The notes below the pieces were generated by a model, which worked only from the letters and a program-made list of their open reading frames with translations, had not been told where the DNA came from and ran no database searches. Position numbers and translations under genes: made by a program. From Batkoa obscura (taxonomy: Eukaryota > Entomophthoromycota > Entomophthoromycetes > Entomophthorales > Batkoaceae), in assembly GCA_030770535.1 (NCBI GenBank), contig JASVEC010000012.1:310001-374000 (forward strand): 64,000 nucleotides of DNA. The letters run 5' to 3'. Of the stretch, positions 23,338-33,450 are shown in pieces (within the stretch, counting starts at the first letter, position 1; each line of letters starts with the position of its first letter).

Positions 23338-24462
23338 ATGCTTCCTTTTCAAATTGCAAGAGTAGTAACAAAATATAATAATATTATTTCGATTATTGGG
23401 GCAGTTGCTTTGCTTCTTTTTATATTAGTAACACGCTTACTAAAATTCAAAGCTGCGGAGAGATTAAGTTATAAGATATATATTTGGATAGCTATTTCAG
23501 ACATCATATACAGTACTTTAGTTTTAGCACAAACGCAAAAACTTATTGATAGAGATGCTCCAGAGGATATAAGAGAAGTACTTGAAGAAAACATGGACTT
23601 TTGTATTCTTGCAACTCATACTCAGCATATTGTTAATGTATGGTTTGTCTTCTTAACCACATGTTTGGCTTATAATTTACAGACTGTGTTTTTAAAAAAG
23701 AAAGTATTAAGAATTGCAAATCATTGGATTTACGCTTTAAGTACACTTGCTGTTTGCCTTGTATTTTACGTGCCTTCGATTATATATTCATACTTAACTA
23801 ACAACTGCTATGGCTTAAAAGCTTATAAAATAGCACCATGGGGATTTATTTACTTTCACTTGGTATTTGTTATCCCAGTTACTCTTTGTTGCTGCTATTG
23901 TGCCTATATTTTTATAAAAACATATTTAGCTTTAAGAGCCAAAAAGGTAGTTTACAATAACAGTAATGTGCAAAGTAATAGTGTCAACCTAAATAATCAT
24001 ATGAATTTATTAGCTAGAAGACTAATGAGCTATGCAATTATCCCATTAATAACTCAATTCCCATTCGTTATTATTTCTGAATTATATATCGATGAGAATT
24101 ACGTAGGAACCGTAGCCTCAGATTGTTTTGCTGATGTACTAAGTTCTTCAGCTGGTTGGTTAAACTTTATTTGTTTTATGTTTGATCCTGCTATTCCACA
24201 TATCCTATATGAATATGAATTAAGAAAGTCAAATGGTAGCATATTTCAAATTACTAGTAATAGCAGTGATAATAAGCCAGCTTTAAATGGAGCTGGGTGG
24301 CTATCTAGTTTAAAACTAGGCTCTGACTCTAAGCGCTTTTCTACCACTCCTTTAACTTCTATTACCACCACTTCTTCTTTTACAGTTATTGATAGTAACG
24401 ACACACATTTTGCTTTATCCGAAGTTGAGGAAACCACCGCTATTAGAATTAAACAAATGTAA
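23338..24462 (+). CDS. Intronless 7TM receptor (copy 1)
   Basis: Single-exon 374-residue seven-span receptor of the same broad fungal GPCR class as the five-exon array genes. Helices run from IISIIGAVALLLFILVTRLL (1) through IYIWIAISDIIYSTLVL (2), IVNVWFVFLTTCLAYNLQTV (3), IYALSTLAVCLVFYVPSIIY (4), GFIYFHLVFVIPVTLCCCYC (5) and LMSYAIIPLITQFPFVII (6) to AGWLNFICFMFDPAIP (7). Cysteines in DFCILATH and NNCYGLK fit the helix-3/loop-2 disulphide. The ~75-residue tail is rich in S/T (TPLTSITTTSSFTV), plausible phosphorylation sites. The 30936 gene is about two-thirds identical. Ligand and G-protein partner unknown. A PIP30 gene follows after 165 bases, an order kept in the duplicate. Confidence 0.85.
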   Translation: MLPFQIARVVTKYNNIISIIGAVALLLFILVTRLLKFKAAERLSYKIYIWIAISDIIYSTLVLAQTQKLIDRDAPEDIREVLEENMDFCILATHTQHIVNVWFVFLTTCLAYNLQTVFLKKKVLRIANHWIYALSTLAVCLVFYVPSIIYSYLTNNCYGLKAYKIAPWGFIYFHLVFVIPVTLCCCYCAYIFIKTYLALRAKKVVYNNSNVQSNSVNLNNHMNLLARRLMSYAIIPLITQFPFVIISELYIDENYVGTVASDCFADVLSSSAGWLNFICFMFDPAIPHILYEYELRKSNGSIFQITSNSSDNKPALNGAGWLSSLKLGSDSKRFSTTPLTSITTTSSFTVIDSNDTHFALSEVEETTAIRIKQM

Positions 24463-24627
24463 TAGCAATAATAAATATTATTTTCATATAATTTACTATA
24501 TTTAGAATTTTTGATTTTGATTTTTTCTTCTTATAATGAAAGCAAAAAAGCTGCAAAAGGATAAATAATCCACTTGAATTTTTTGTATCTTGATTTCTTT
24601 AATTCGCAAAAATAATAGTAAGATTCA

Positions 24628-25482
24628 ATGGAAAATAAAAATCAACCAAGGAGTTTTATATCGGAGAATACACTAGAAGAGATCAAAAAAAGAAGAGAAG
24701 AAAGTGGTATTTCAAGTAACCAATTTTATTTATTTGTTCAATATTTTTAGCTATTTTTTAAAAACATAGTTTGTTTAACTTAATTTTATTAATCAAATTA
24801 CGTTTAGATACTAAAGAATCGAATTATGACCCACGTACTTTATTTGAAAGATTAAAAGAGCAGAGAGCTAAAAAAGAAGAAGCTATTGAAGAAGCTAATA
24901 AACTTGGTAAGCTAAATAAAAGAATAGAATAGAACAAAATAAAATTAATTTTTCCATAGGAAATAGGATCCATCGATTGGATGAAGATGAGTCCGAATAT
25001 TTAATTGAGTTAATAGAAAAAGAAAAGAGGATCAAGTTAGAACTAGAAACAAAAGAAAAAGAAGAAGTTTTAAAGTTCAAAGAGTAAGTAAGATTGATTC
25101 TATCGGGTTTTTGAGTTAAGTTCTTTATTTTAGATTGGTAGCTACTAATAATGTCACTAAAGTACCAAAACTTGATATAAAAAAAGAAGTGCCAGCTACT
25201 TTTGTCATTAAAAAAAATCCAACAGATAAGCAAAATACCAGTATGAATAATAGTAAAAAGAAAACTAATTCATTATTTTCAAAGTTAATTAAAACTAAAA
25301 TTGAACCTAAAGATAATAATAATACTGATAATATAAAGACAAAAGTGGATGTAAATAAGGATAAGGAGAACGATGCGACTAAAGAGAATAAAATGGAATC
25401 TACAATGGATGATACTAATAAGAAAACCCACTCCCCTTTTATAGAATTATGCAATTACTCGAGCGATTCTGAAGAGGAATAA
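24628..25482 (+). CDS. PSME3IP1: PIP30/FAM192A (NIP30-domain) protein
   Basis: Small nuclear protein of the NIP30/FAM192A family; the human member (PIP30, PSME3IP1) binds the proteasome activator PA28-gamma. Four exons. The N-terminal domain has the family signatures: PRSFISENTLEEIKKRREE, YDPRTLFERLKEQRAKKEEA, then NRIHRLDEDESEYLIELIEK. The last exon (from about 25135) is lysine/asparagine-rich and low in order. It ends with an acidic serine motif, FIELCNYSSDSEEE, which resembles the phosphorylated C-terminal motif through which PIP30 contacts PA28-gamma. Complete, roughly 210-220 residues. It lies downstream of the intronless receptor. A decayed copy follows the second receptor at 32.9-33.45 kb, and a short fragment lies at 29.78 kb. 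Confidence 0.82.
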
Positions 25483-25960
25483 AAGTTTGATTAAGTTGCA
25501 TGCTTGATAGTTTATTTCGATGATTTTTACTTTTAGATTAGCTTCTACTAGTTTTACATTTATATAATAAAAGAAGGACCAGCTATTATGGTGATTGTTA
25601 TTTATTTTTAAATTCAACACAAATCTTGTGTTTTTATTTCGAGTAATAGAAAAATAAGTGGATGTCAACGATCAAGGTGCTGTGAAAGGAAACAGGGAAA
25701 TGTCCTTTACAGAAGAAAGGATGAGGGGTCATTATTTAAGATAAATTCTAAATTCTAGTTAAAGTCCTAGTCTAATTTAATTTAGTGGAATTTTTTATAA
25801 TTAAAAATTTCGAATAGCTTCAAGCATTTAATGATATTAAAAAAAGTCAAATTCCAAAACAAAGTTGATAGTAGTAGAGCAGATTTACTAAGTAAAACTA
25901 ATTTAATATAACATTATTTTTAGTTTGATTACAGGGATTAAAAAATGGGAAAGATGAGTT
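25483..25960. other. Intergenic, nothing recognised
   Basis: Short AT-rich stretch between the PIP30 gene and a decayed F-box/LRR gene running the other way. I see no repeat, RNA gene or conserved motif. Confidence 0.4.
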
Positions 25961-26660
25961 TTATAATTTTAACCAGCTTAGCATTGGAATATTCTTAATT
26001 TTTTCACGAGTAGCATCATCCATATCAATATAATTTGCATTAAGTAATAGCAGAATAGTAAACTTATAGCCACGACTTCCTTTAATATTAATAACTTTAG
26101 AATCCTTAATAATCAATATCTTAATATTGGGGAAAAAGAAAAGGGAACAAAGGAAATCTTCAAAAGCAACATGAAGTTCATTGATCTTAAGATAGTTAAC
26201 CGTTTTACACTTTATTGGATTATGTTTTCTAAGATGAAGTTTGTTCTTACCTAACTTATATTTATCAAATAGCTCAGCATCAATATCAAAAAGCCAAAGA
26301 TTAAAATGAACTTGAACATTTAACAAGAATGAGTTGAACGTACTAAATCCAATGATATGTAATTAAAATAGTCTTTTTAATGTTGATAAATTAAAAGAAA
26401 CATAGCCAACTCACAAACATTGCGAGTTAAAACAACCTAATGTAATAATATTACTATTTTCAATTAATTTCATATAATCATAATCACTATCATTTGAAAT
26501 AAAAAGACCAAGGTAATCTATTAATCTTATACTTGAAATTGCTTCAAATTTCCAAAATATTCAGCCCCAAATTTAAATCTCCCTTTGATTTCTAAATTTA
26601 TACAAGTGAAATCGGTAATATAATCATCTGGAATAAAATCTTTAACACATAGATGTTGGA
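25961..26660 (-). pseudogene. Truncated F-box/LRR-type gene
   Basis: Minus-strand remnant matching the 3' half of the 27929-29480 remnant. The open part (25961-26326) has leucine-rich-like lines such as LCSLFFFPNIKILIIKDSK and ends DDATREKIKNIPMLSWLKL, parallel to DDDARDETENISMSGWVELK in the neighbour. From 26330 to about 26660 the homology continues (shared TTTTTAATGTTGATAAAT) but the frame is broken, and the 5' F-box half is missing. The family call comes through the neighbour's F-box-like start. Confidence 0.55.
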
Positions 26661-27928
26661 TTATGTATTAATACGTGTTTTTAGGCATTGGCTTTGGCGC
26701 GGAATACGTATTGATACATGATTCTAAGTTAAGTAAAACATCCAGAAACCCAAAATCACATTCGATTGGTTAATTTTTTTGGCTGTAAAGCTAGTTTTTT
26801 TTAGAATTAATTAAGTCATTCTTATTGTGATTGGCTAAAATAACCTAAACAGAAATAGTATTAGCTAACCTTAATAGTTACTATAATTAGAATCTCTTTT
26901 AATTTAAAAGATCAGTCAACTTTAAATCGAAATATTAAATTAAAAATAATAATTAAATCTCTATTTAAATTAAATATACTTTAACATAATAATAAACTAT
27001 TTTACTCTCATATACTTTATAGAATATATGAACATATAATTATTAAATAAAGTAAAAATATTTTTAAAATCTAACATAAAATAATATTATTTTATACTAT
27101 TTTATTCTTATATTGATAAATTGTAATTATTGATTAAATATTATCCCTCTGAAAACTGGCTTATTATAAATGACTTTTTATCAAAGTTTTTTTTAAAATT
27201 AAAATAACTCACTCTAAAGTTCAATTTTCTAAAAAATGTCCAACGTTAATATATCCATATATGAGGACGTATTTTTTTGTTTAAGAATTTTACTAACAAT
27301 CTTTCCGCTCAAATAGTGCTTAAAATGGAAAAAGTAATGAAACCAAAAAAAATATCTTCATATTAAACTTCTAATTAATAGTAAAATTAATCCCATCTTT
27401 GCTTTCCCATTAATTTTCTTCGTTATAGCTAGGTTATACAAGACATAAGTAAAGGTTATAAAGGAAAAGCTTATAAAGATAAAACATGTTGAAGCCAAAT
27501 ATAAACACTTATTTGAGTTTGAGTTTGAGTTTAAATTTTTTCTTTAATTAATATCTTTATTTACACACTTGCTTTTATTTTAAGGAATAAACCAGTTGGT
27601 GCTTCGGACTCTCAAGGTACATAAAAATAATAATTTATTCTAACGTTGGATGTTCATCTTAAATACATAACTATTTGATGAAACTTCTTTTGTATTTATA
27701 ATTCAAGTAGTTCTTTATATTTTTCAAAATTAAGTATCTATTTTAAAGCAGAAGAAGTGATAAACTAATTTATAACACAACTTGTCAATTAGTCTTTATA
27801 ATCATAAAATCAAAACTAAAACACAAGCCAAATTTAAATAAAATACATATATTTATTATAAGTAAAACAAGTTGGAGTAGCAATATTTTTGACTCAATTC
27901 TAGGCTCAAAAAGATACTAAAACACAAT
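26661..27928. other. Intergenic with one MITE
   Basis: AT-rich DNA between two decayed F-box/LRR genes. Holds MITE copy 8 and a short TTTGAG repeat (TTGAGTTTGAGTTTGAGTTT) near 27515. No gene seen. Confidence 0.5.
27262..27360 (-). mobile_element. 100-bp MITE, copy 8
   Basis: 99 bp between TA (27260-27261) and TA (27361-27362). Begins TGAGGACGTATTTTTTTG and ends AATATCTTCA. Core TTTCCGCTCAAATAG in minus orientation. Confidence 0.88.
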
Positions 27929-29480
27929 TTACTTCAACTCCACCCAACCTGACATAGAGATATTCTCAGTTTCATCACGAGCATCATCATCCATTTCGGC
28001 ATAAGTAGTAATAAATAATAGGTGATTAGTAAGTCTATAATCAACTATCTCTTTAACAATTTTTAGCTTAAAGTGCCTAATCTTTAATAATTGGAGATTA
28101 GGAAAAAAGAATAAAAAACAAAAAATCTTGGAGTGCAACATGGAGACTTCTGGTTTCAAGCTGTCTAATGGATTTACACTTTATCGAATCATGTTTTTCA
28201 TCATACAAATTGGTTTTATATAAATTATGTTTATAAAACAAGGACTTTCAAAGGTCAAAATCATTGATTTTAATATAAACTTAAATGCTTGATGATACAA
28301 AAATTGATTATAATGAATCAAATGGCAAGCAATAAAAATACGCTTCTTTTAATGTTGATAAATTTAAAAATTCATTGTTGACTTATATATCTGAGCTGAA
28401 ATGTCCTAATGTAACTATATTACTATTTTTAAGTACTTTAATGTTGTCTTTTTCGCAAATATCTGATAAGTGAGTAGTATCATCTATTAGTTTTAAGCTT
28501 TTTGATTGCTTTATATCTGCAAGCCAATGAAATCAAAGCCACCATGACGACCTTTATTAACTCTAAATTGGGTGGATGACTTATGGTGGAAGGGTTTATA
28601 TTACCATTATAGCTGTAACCTGAAATATACTTCCATACTTCTAAATTTAAGATTTGTGGTTTACAATGCTTTGCTTTAAGAGTATATAACCCATAAACAC
28701 ACAAAGATCTTCCGGCATAAACTTTCAGGGATCCCAGTTTGGTTGGATTTAAAAATTTCATAGCATATTCAATATACTAATCTCGATCACCAATAAGTTC
28801 AAATGATTCAACTTGCTTTAAATATTTAACAAAGACTCTAAACAGGGTGCCATAGGAAACTGTATGTATAACTATTTTTCTTAATTCTGGAAGTTCAACA
28901 TTTCTTCTACTATTACTCTTTTTATTATTGAAATTATCCCAAGCATCTTTCCAACTATATGAATAGTCAATATATTCCCATTCATAATCCCAATATTCAT
29001 TGTCATCAATACTCAAAGGATCACTAATTTGGCTATGATTACTATCAATATCATCATCCCTATTGTTATCTTCAGTGTTGATAAAAGTTGAAAATCCAGG
29101 TCCTTGTACATAATTTATAGATATCACGTTTGGACAATGTTTTATATATTTCACCATTTTTTCACCATTTTTAAATGCTTCATCAACAATCCATTCTCTT
29201 TAATAAACTTCTTTTGGTAATCAACTTGTCTTTGAGCTACATCTACGATTTCATACTTATGATTAAATCCATCAAATTCACATGGCACATATTCACAAAA
29301 AGTCAAATTGCGCTTGACAACATTATTGGTAATCTTAAAGATATGTTTGTTCAAAAAACAAAGCTCTAGTAACTGTATGGGGTCTATCAATTCAAAAATA
29401 TGCTAAAGTAAGGTTTCAGAAAGATGTTGGAATTTTAGAGGCGTTGTTAAAGTATGGAATATTATAAAAAGACGATTTAC
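27929..29480 (-). pseudogene. Decayed F-box/LRR-type gene
   Basis: A minus-strand gene of the F-box plus leucine-rich-like type common in early-diverging fungi; such proteins are substrate adaptors of SCF ubiquitin ligases. The 5' end reads FQHLSETLL, stop, HIFELIDPIQLLELCFLNK, which fits an F-box (LP.EiL.hIf..ldp..Ll.l..vnk) with a TAG where Q is expected. An 11-bp tandem duplication (AAAAATGGTGA repeated near 29150-29175) shifts the frame. A second TAG interrupts GDRD/YIEYAMKFL at about 28765. Downstream parts (28480-28761, 27929-28159) keep coding character and end SMSGWVELK. At least three breaks make it a pseudogene. CUL1, the scaffold such proteins would use, is also in this window at 52.6 kb. 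Confidence 0.65.
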
Positions 29481-29774
29481 ACTTGGATTGTTAACTTTTT
29501 GAGGTTGAAAAGAAAGAAGTTATTTTAAATAGTTTTGATTTATATTTCGAAATGGCTTCTAATTGGCTGACTGATGACCACGTAAAATTTCAATTTTGTG
29601 ACGTTTTATAAAAATCTTATCAAATTTAACTTCATAAAAATAAAGCAAAGTATTATGTATAATAAAATACATCAAAAGAGATAAATAAAAAAGCAGCTTA
29701 ACTTTATATAGGTTTTTAAAAACTACACTAATTAGTTTATATAATTTATCAAGCTACAATATACATACTAAAGA

Positions 29775-29870
29775 CCCTTATTGCAAAGATTGTAAACTAT
29801 GTGAAAGATTAAATAACGGGTGCTAAAAAATAAGTTATTTAGGAAGCTAATAAACTGGGTAAGTTTAACA
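29775..29870 (+). pseudogene. PIP30 gene fragment
   Basis: Short match to exon 2 of the intact PIP30 gene (24810-24905): the ERLK..RAKK..AIEEANKLG segment and the following GTAAG-type donor are recognisable at DNA level but the frame is lost. It lies upstream of the second receptor, so the duplicated unit probably began before it. Confidence 0.5.
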
Positions 29871-30877
29871 ACAGGGACAGATATATCTTTTTATCATTGA
29901 GAGATCTAAACACATACGGTGATTCATTAATATACAAGGGCATTGAAATAACTATGGGAGGGTGCAAAAGCCATATGGTAAACGTAACTGTCCAAAGAAG
30001 GCTAGTGCCTTTTTTTACGCCGGTTTTTGATAAAAAATTAAATTTACAGTTTAAAAAAAAGCAAAAATATTTTAAGCATAAAAAACATAACCTTGTCACT
30101 AAAGAAAGGTTTTTATGTAATACATAGTGTATGTTTTATTTAAAATTTTGCTTAAAACTGTAACTGTTTTTTAATTTGACTGGTGCTCTTTTTGGTTAGA
30201 AACTATTTCTCCTAATCAAAAATCAATACAAGAAATAATCCTGCTCTGAGTTTGAACCTTAGCATCCTTAAGATCCTTGTTTTTAATTGTACATCATTTT
30301 GTTGGATCCCTTTTTTTTGAAAAAGATTAATTTGGTAACAATGTTAATGAACTTTGAGTAAAAGTTTCATTCTTTTTTGTTTTTATGTTGATTATTATAT
30401 GTAATAAGAAGCAAATGGACGTAAAATGTATTTTTGAAGTAGGTAGCTAAGACATATCTATATCACTTGGAAAAAAATAGTGGGTTTCAAACATCAATTT
30501 GACTACAGTGGAGTGAGATGAAAAAATGGTTACATACACACTTTAACACAAAAAGGAAACAATAGTAAGCTTGATGTAGTAAGTTGTAGTCGAATTTGTT
30601 TTTAGAATATGAAAATAAATGGATGATGTATTAGGATCGTTTTAAAGATACACTATAGTGGTATCAAAACTATTGTATTGGTATAATGTGATATTAAATG
30701 TTAAAGGATAACAAATGGATAAAACCATATTGATATTTCCGCATAAAAAAGCAATAAGTTTTACTTGATTATTTTGAGATCAAACTTATACATATCACCG
30801 CCTTACTGCTACTACATTATCTATTTATCCCTTCAAAAAAATGAAATTACAAGATACGTTGATTATTAACAAAAACA

Positions 30878-30885
30878 TATATAAG
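30878..30885 (+). promoter_or_regulatory. TATA box of intronless receptor 2
   Basis: TATATAAG about 50 bases before the ATG in the context ATTATTAACAAAAACATATA, identical to that upstream of the first intronless receptor. Confidence 0.55.
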
Positions 30886-30935
30886 TAAAAAGTAAATTAA
30901 TTGAGAAAGTTAAAAAAAAATATATATATACGATA

Positions 30936-32057
30936 ATGGATGGATTTGAAATTGTAAGAACAATAACATATTACAACACGATTATTTCAATTATTGCAGC
31001 AACTGTTTTGCTTCTTTTCATATTGTTAACAAGCTTACTAAAATTCAAAGCGGCAGAGAGATTAAGCTATAAGTTGTATCTTTGGATATCTGTTTCAGAT
31101 ATCCTGTATAATTTTTTAGCTTTGCTTCATATGCAAGTTTTGATTAATGGAAAAGCCGGAAATGATGAAGCAAAAGTACTTGAACATGATATAAACTTTT
31201 GTATCCTTGTGCCTCATATTGAGCAACTTACTAATGTATGGTTTATCTTCTTAACTACATGTTTGGCTTATAACTTACAGACCGTGTTTTTGAGAAAGAA
31301 ATTATTAAGGATTCAAAATCACTGGATTTACGCTTTAAGCACACTTGGTATTTGCATTATATGTTACATGCCTTCGATTATTTATGGATATATAGTGAAT
31401 GACTGCTACGGCTTAAAAAATTATCATTTAAGACCATGGAGCATTATTTACATGCACGCCGTATTACTTATCCCAATCGCTGTTTGTTGTAGCTATTGCA
31501 CTTATGTGTTTATAAAAACGTATTTAGCTCTAAGAGCCAAAAAAGCAGCTTACAATAATAGTAATGCACAAAGTAATAGCATCAACTTAAATCAACATAT
31601 GGATTTATTAGCTAAAAGGTTAATGAGCTATGCTGTTATCCCATTGGTAACTCAATTTCCGTTTTTTATTGTTACTGAAATGTATACTAATCCTGAAATT
31701 CCAGAAACAGTAGTTGCAGTGTTTTCTAGTGACGTACTAAGTACTTCGGGTGGTTGGTTAAACTTTATTTGTTTTATGTTTGATCCTGCTATTCCACAAA
31801 TCTTGTATGAATATAACTTAAGAAAGTTGAATGGTGTCATATTTCAACCTATTGGTAATAATAGTGACAATAAGGCAGCTTTAAATGGGGGTCATTGGCT
31901 TGCTACTTTAAAACCAGGTTCTCGAACTAAGCGTTCTACTATAGTTCCTCTAACTTCTATCACCACCACCGCTGCTACTATTGGTGATAGTGATGACATT
32001 TATTTAAGTTTATCCGAAGATGACCAAAATACTGCTATTAGAATGAAACAAATGTAA
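30936..32057 (+). CDS. Intronless 7TM receptor (copy 2)
   Basis: Single-exon 373-residue seven-span receptor, paralogue of the 23338 gene and co-linear along its whole length. Helices as in copy 1: IISIIAATVLLLFILLTSLL (1), YLWISVSDILYNFLALL (2), LTNVWFIFLTTCLAYNLQTV (3), IYALSTLGICIICYMPSIIY (4), IIYMHAVLLIPIAVCCSYC (5), LMSYAVIPLVTQFPFFIV (6), GGWLNFICFMFDPAIP (7). The intracellular stretch after helix 5 (KTYLALRAKKAAYNNS) and the end of helix 7 are most conserved. The loops between helices 2 and 3 and between 6 and 7 differ most, which fits diverging ligand recognition. The tail is S/T-rich and ends TAIRMKQM (copy 1: TAIRIKQM). No premature stop, so it appears functional, unlike the PIP30 copy behind it. 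Confidence 0.85.
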   Translation: MDGFEIVRTITYYNTIISIIAATVLLLFILLTSLLKFKAAERLSYKLYLWISVSDILYNFLALLHMQVLINGKAGNDEAKVLEHDINFCILVPHIEQLTNVWFIFLTTCLAYNLQTVFLRKKLLRIQNHWIYALSTLGICIICYMPSIIYGYIVNDCYGLKNYHLRPWSIIYMHAVLLIPIAVCCSYCTYVFIKTYLALRAKKAAYNNSNAQSNSINLNQHMDLLAKRLMSYAVIPLVTQFPFFIVTEMYTNPEIPETVVAVFSSDVLSTSGGWLNFICFMFDPAIPQILYEYNLRKLNGVIFQPIGNNSDNKAALNGGHWLATLKPGSRTKRSTIVPLTSITTTAATIGDSDDIYLSLSEDDQNTAIRMKQM

Positions 32058-32086
32058 CAGCATCGGTAAATGTTTCTATCCAATTT

Positions 32087-32130
32087 GTATTTTATATTTT
32101 TTATATTTTTTATATTTTTTATATTTTTTT
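32087..32130. repeat. (TATATTTTT)n minisatellite
   Basis: Four near-perfect tandem copies of a 9-nt unit in the 3' region of receptor copy 2, 30-75 bases after the stop. Confidence 0.8.
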
Positions 32131-32719
32131 CTTGTAATAAAAGCAAAAGCTGTAAAGTTAATAAAAGGATCGATCTTAGCCTTTTTAAATTCAAAGATAG
32201 AGAGTCTTTGTGCTTTTATTTATATATTAAAGAAAATGTTGAAGAGATGAGTTATAAAGAGAAATGTAATTGAAGAGCGGTTGTTGCTTATAAAAAGAAG
32301 TGAACTTGTTCGCTATAAACTAGATAAATCTCTAAAAAGCTGTTTTTTATTCTTTTTATTTTATAAAAATTAGTAGGGGATTTAAATAAAGATAAAGGTG
32401 AATCAAGGGCCTGCTTCTTCTTCACTCTTTTTCTCCTATTTTGAATCCTTCAAAAAGGAGGTTGCTTTCCTTACATTTAGACTATAAGGATATGATTTTC
32501 CAAAGGCTCTTCTCTTGCCTTGGTTTCTTCAATCTTTAATTGCTTTTCTCTTACCTTTATCACCTCTATCAATAACAGGTTGAAGGACCTATCTATGTTC
32601 GAATTTTCTCCAGGCTAAATCTAGCATTTCTTCTTTTTGTTTCCTAATAAAAGCACAATGTCTTCGACATTGAATTTAAAATAAATAAATCAAGGAGTTT
32701 AGTACTGACAGGTACAATA

Positions 32720-32820
32720 TGGGGATGTTTTTTTTGGTTTCATCACTTTTTCCACTTTTTAAGCACTATTTGAGCGGAAAGATTGTTAGTAAAATTCTTA
32801 AACAAAAAAATGCACCCCCG
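32720..32820 (+). mobile_element. 100-bp MITE, copy 9
   Basis: 101 bp between TA (32718-32719) and TA (32821-32822). Begins TGGGGATGTTTTTTTTGG and ends TGCACCCCCG. Plus orientation; one of the best-preserved copies. Confidence 0.9.
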
Positions 32821-32899
32821 TATAATCAATAAAAAAATATGAGAATGTGACTTAATGTAACTATTTATTATATATAAAGGCAGACCGAATTTATTGAGT

Positions 32900-33450
32900 T
32901 TATTAGTTTAATTATATTTTGTATTATAAAGGCATGTCTACATTGTTTTTACATTATATGAAAGACTAAGGAAATAGCAAACTAAAAAAAAGTTATTAAG
33001 AAGCTAATGTACTTGATAATCACGAAAATTTAATAGGTTATAGAAAAATAAAACATAAAATCAATAAAAAGCAGAGTTCACCAATTAAACGAAAATAGAC
33101 CCAAAAATTAGGCTGAGTTTAATAGAAAAGAAAGGAAATCAAGTTAGAAATATAAAAAAAAATAAAGTTTAAAATTAAACTACTAGTTGTGAATTATAGT
33201 TCATATGAGGATGTATTTTTGTGTTTAAGAATTTACTAACAATTTTTCCGCTCAAAGAGTGCTTAAAAAGTGGAAAAAGTAATGAAACCAAAAAAAACAT
33301 TCCCATATTTTCTTTAAACTGGTAGCTAAAAATAGCATCTTTAAAGTAACAAAACTTGATATTGCTAAATAAATGTCAGCTATGTCTGAATTGAAAAAGT
33401 TGGCAGATAAAAAAACAACATTTTAAAACTAGAAGTTTTAAAAAATTAAA
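32900..33450 (+). pseudogene. Decayed PIP30/FAM192A copy behind receptor 2
   Basis: DNA-level matches in order to the intact gene at 24628: exon 2 (TATGAAAGACTAAGGAAATAGC...GAAGCTAATG at about 32957-33013), exon 3 (GAGTTTAATAGAAAAGAAAG...AATCAAGTTAGAAATA near 33115-33155) and the start of exon 4 (ACTGGTAGCTAAAAATAGCA...AAACTTGATATTGC near 33318-33366). Stops and frame losses are frequent, and MITE copy 10 is inserted between exon 3 and exon 4 (33206-33305). It shows that the receptor and PIP30 were duplicated as one unit and only the receptor was kept. Confidence 0.7.
33206..33305 (-). mobile_element. 100-bp MITE, copy 10
   Basis: 100 bp between TA (33204-33205) and TA (33306-33307). Begins TGAGGATGTATTTTTGTG and ends AAACATTCCCA. 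Minus orientation; lies within the dead PIP30 copy. Confidence 0.88.

Larger units (their letters stand above)
29481..30935. other. Intergenic with PIP30 fragment and duplicated promoter block
   Basis: At about 29775-29870 a fragment matches exon 2 of the PIP30 gene and its donor (GTGAAAGATTAAATAACGGG ... GGAAGCTAATAAACTGGGTA), with stops. From about 30310 to 30935 the sequence duplicates the 22.7-23.3 kb block upstream of the other intronless receptor. A 76-codon open stretch at 29897-30127 has no recognisable features and I do not call it. Confidence 0.55.

Noticed and set aside
24246-24437. Minus-strand frame inside the receptor tail
   Set aside because: Shadow of the S/T-rich tail of the 23338 receptor; no start context or homology.
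27929-29480. In-frame TAG codons read as glutamine (altered genetic code)
   Set aside because: The array receptors end naturally at TAG, and the same F-box gene also has an 11-bp frameshift, so decay is the simpler reading.
29897-30127. 76-codon plus-strand frame between PIP30 fragment and receptor 2
   Set aside because: Lysine-rich, no conserved features, no counterpart in the duplicated block upstream of receptor 1.
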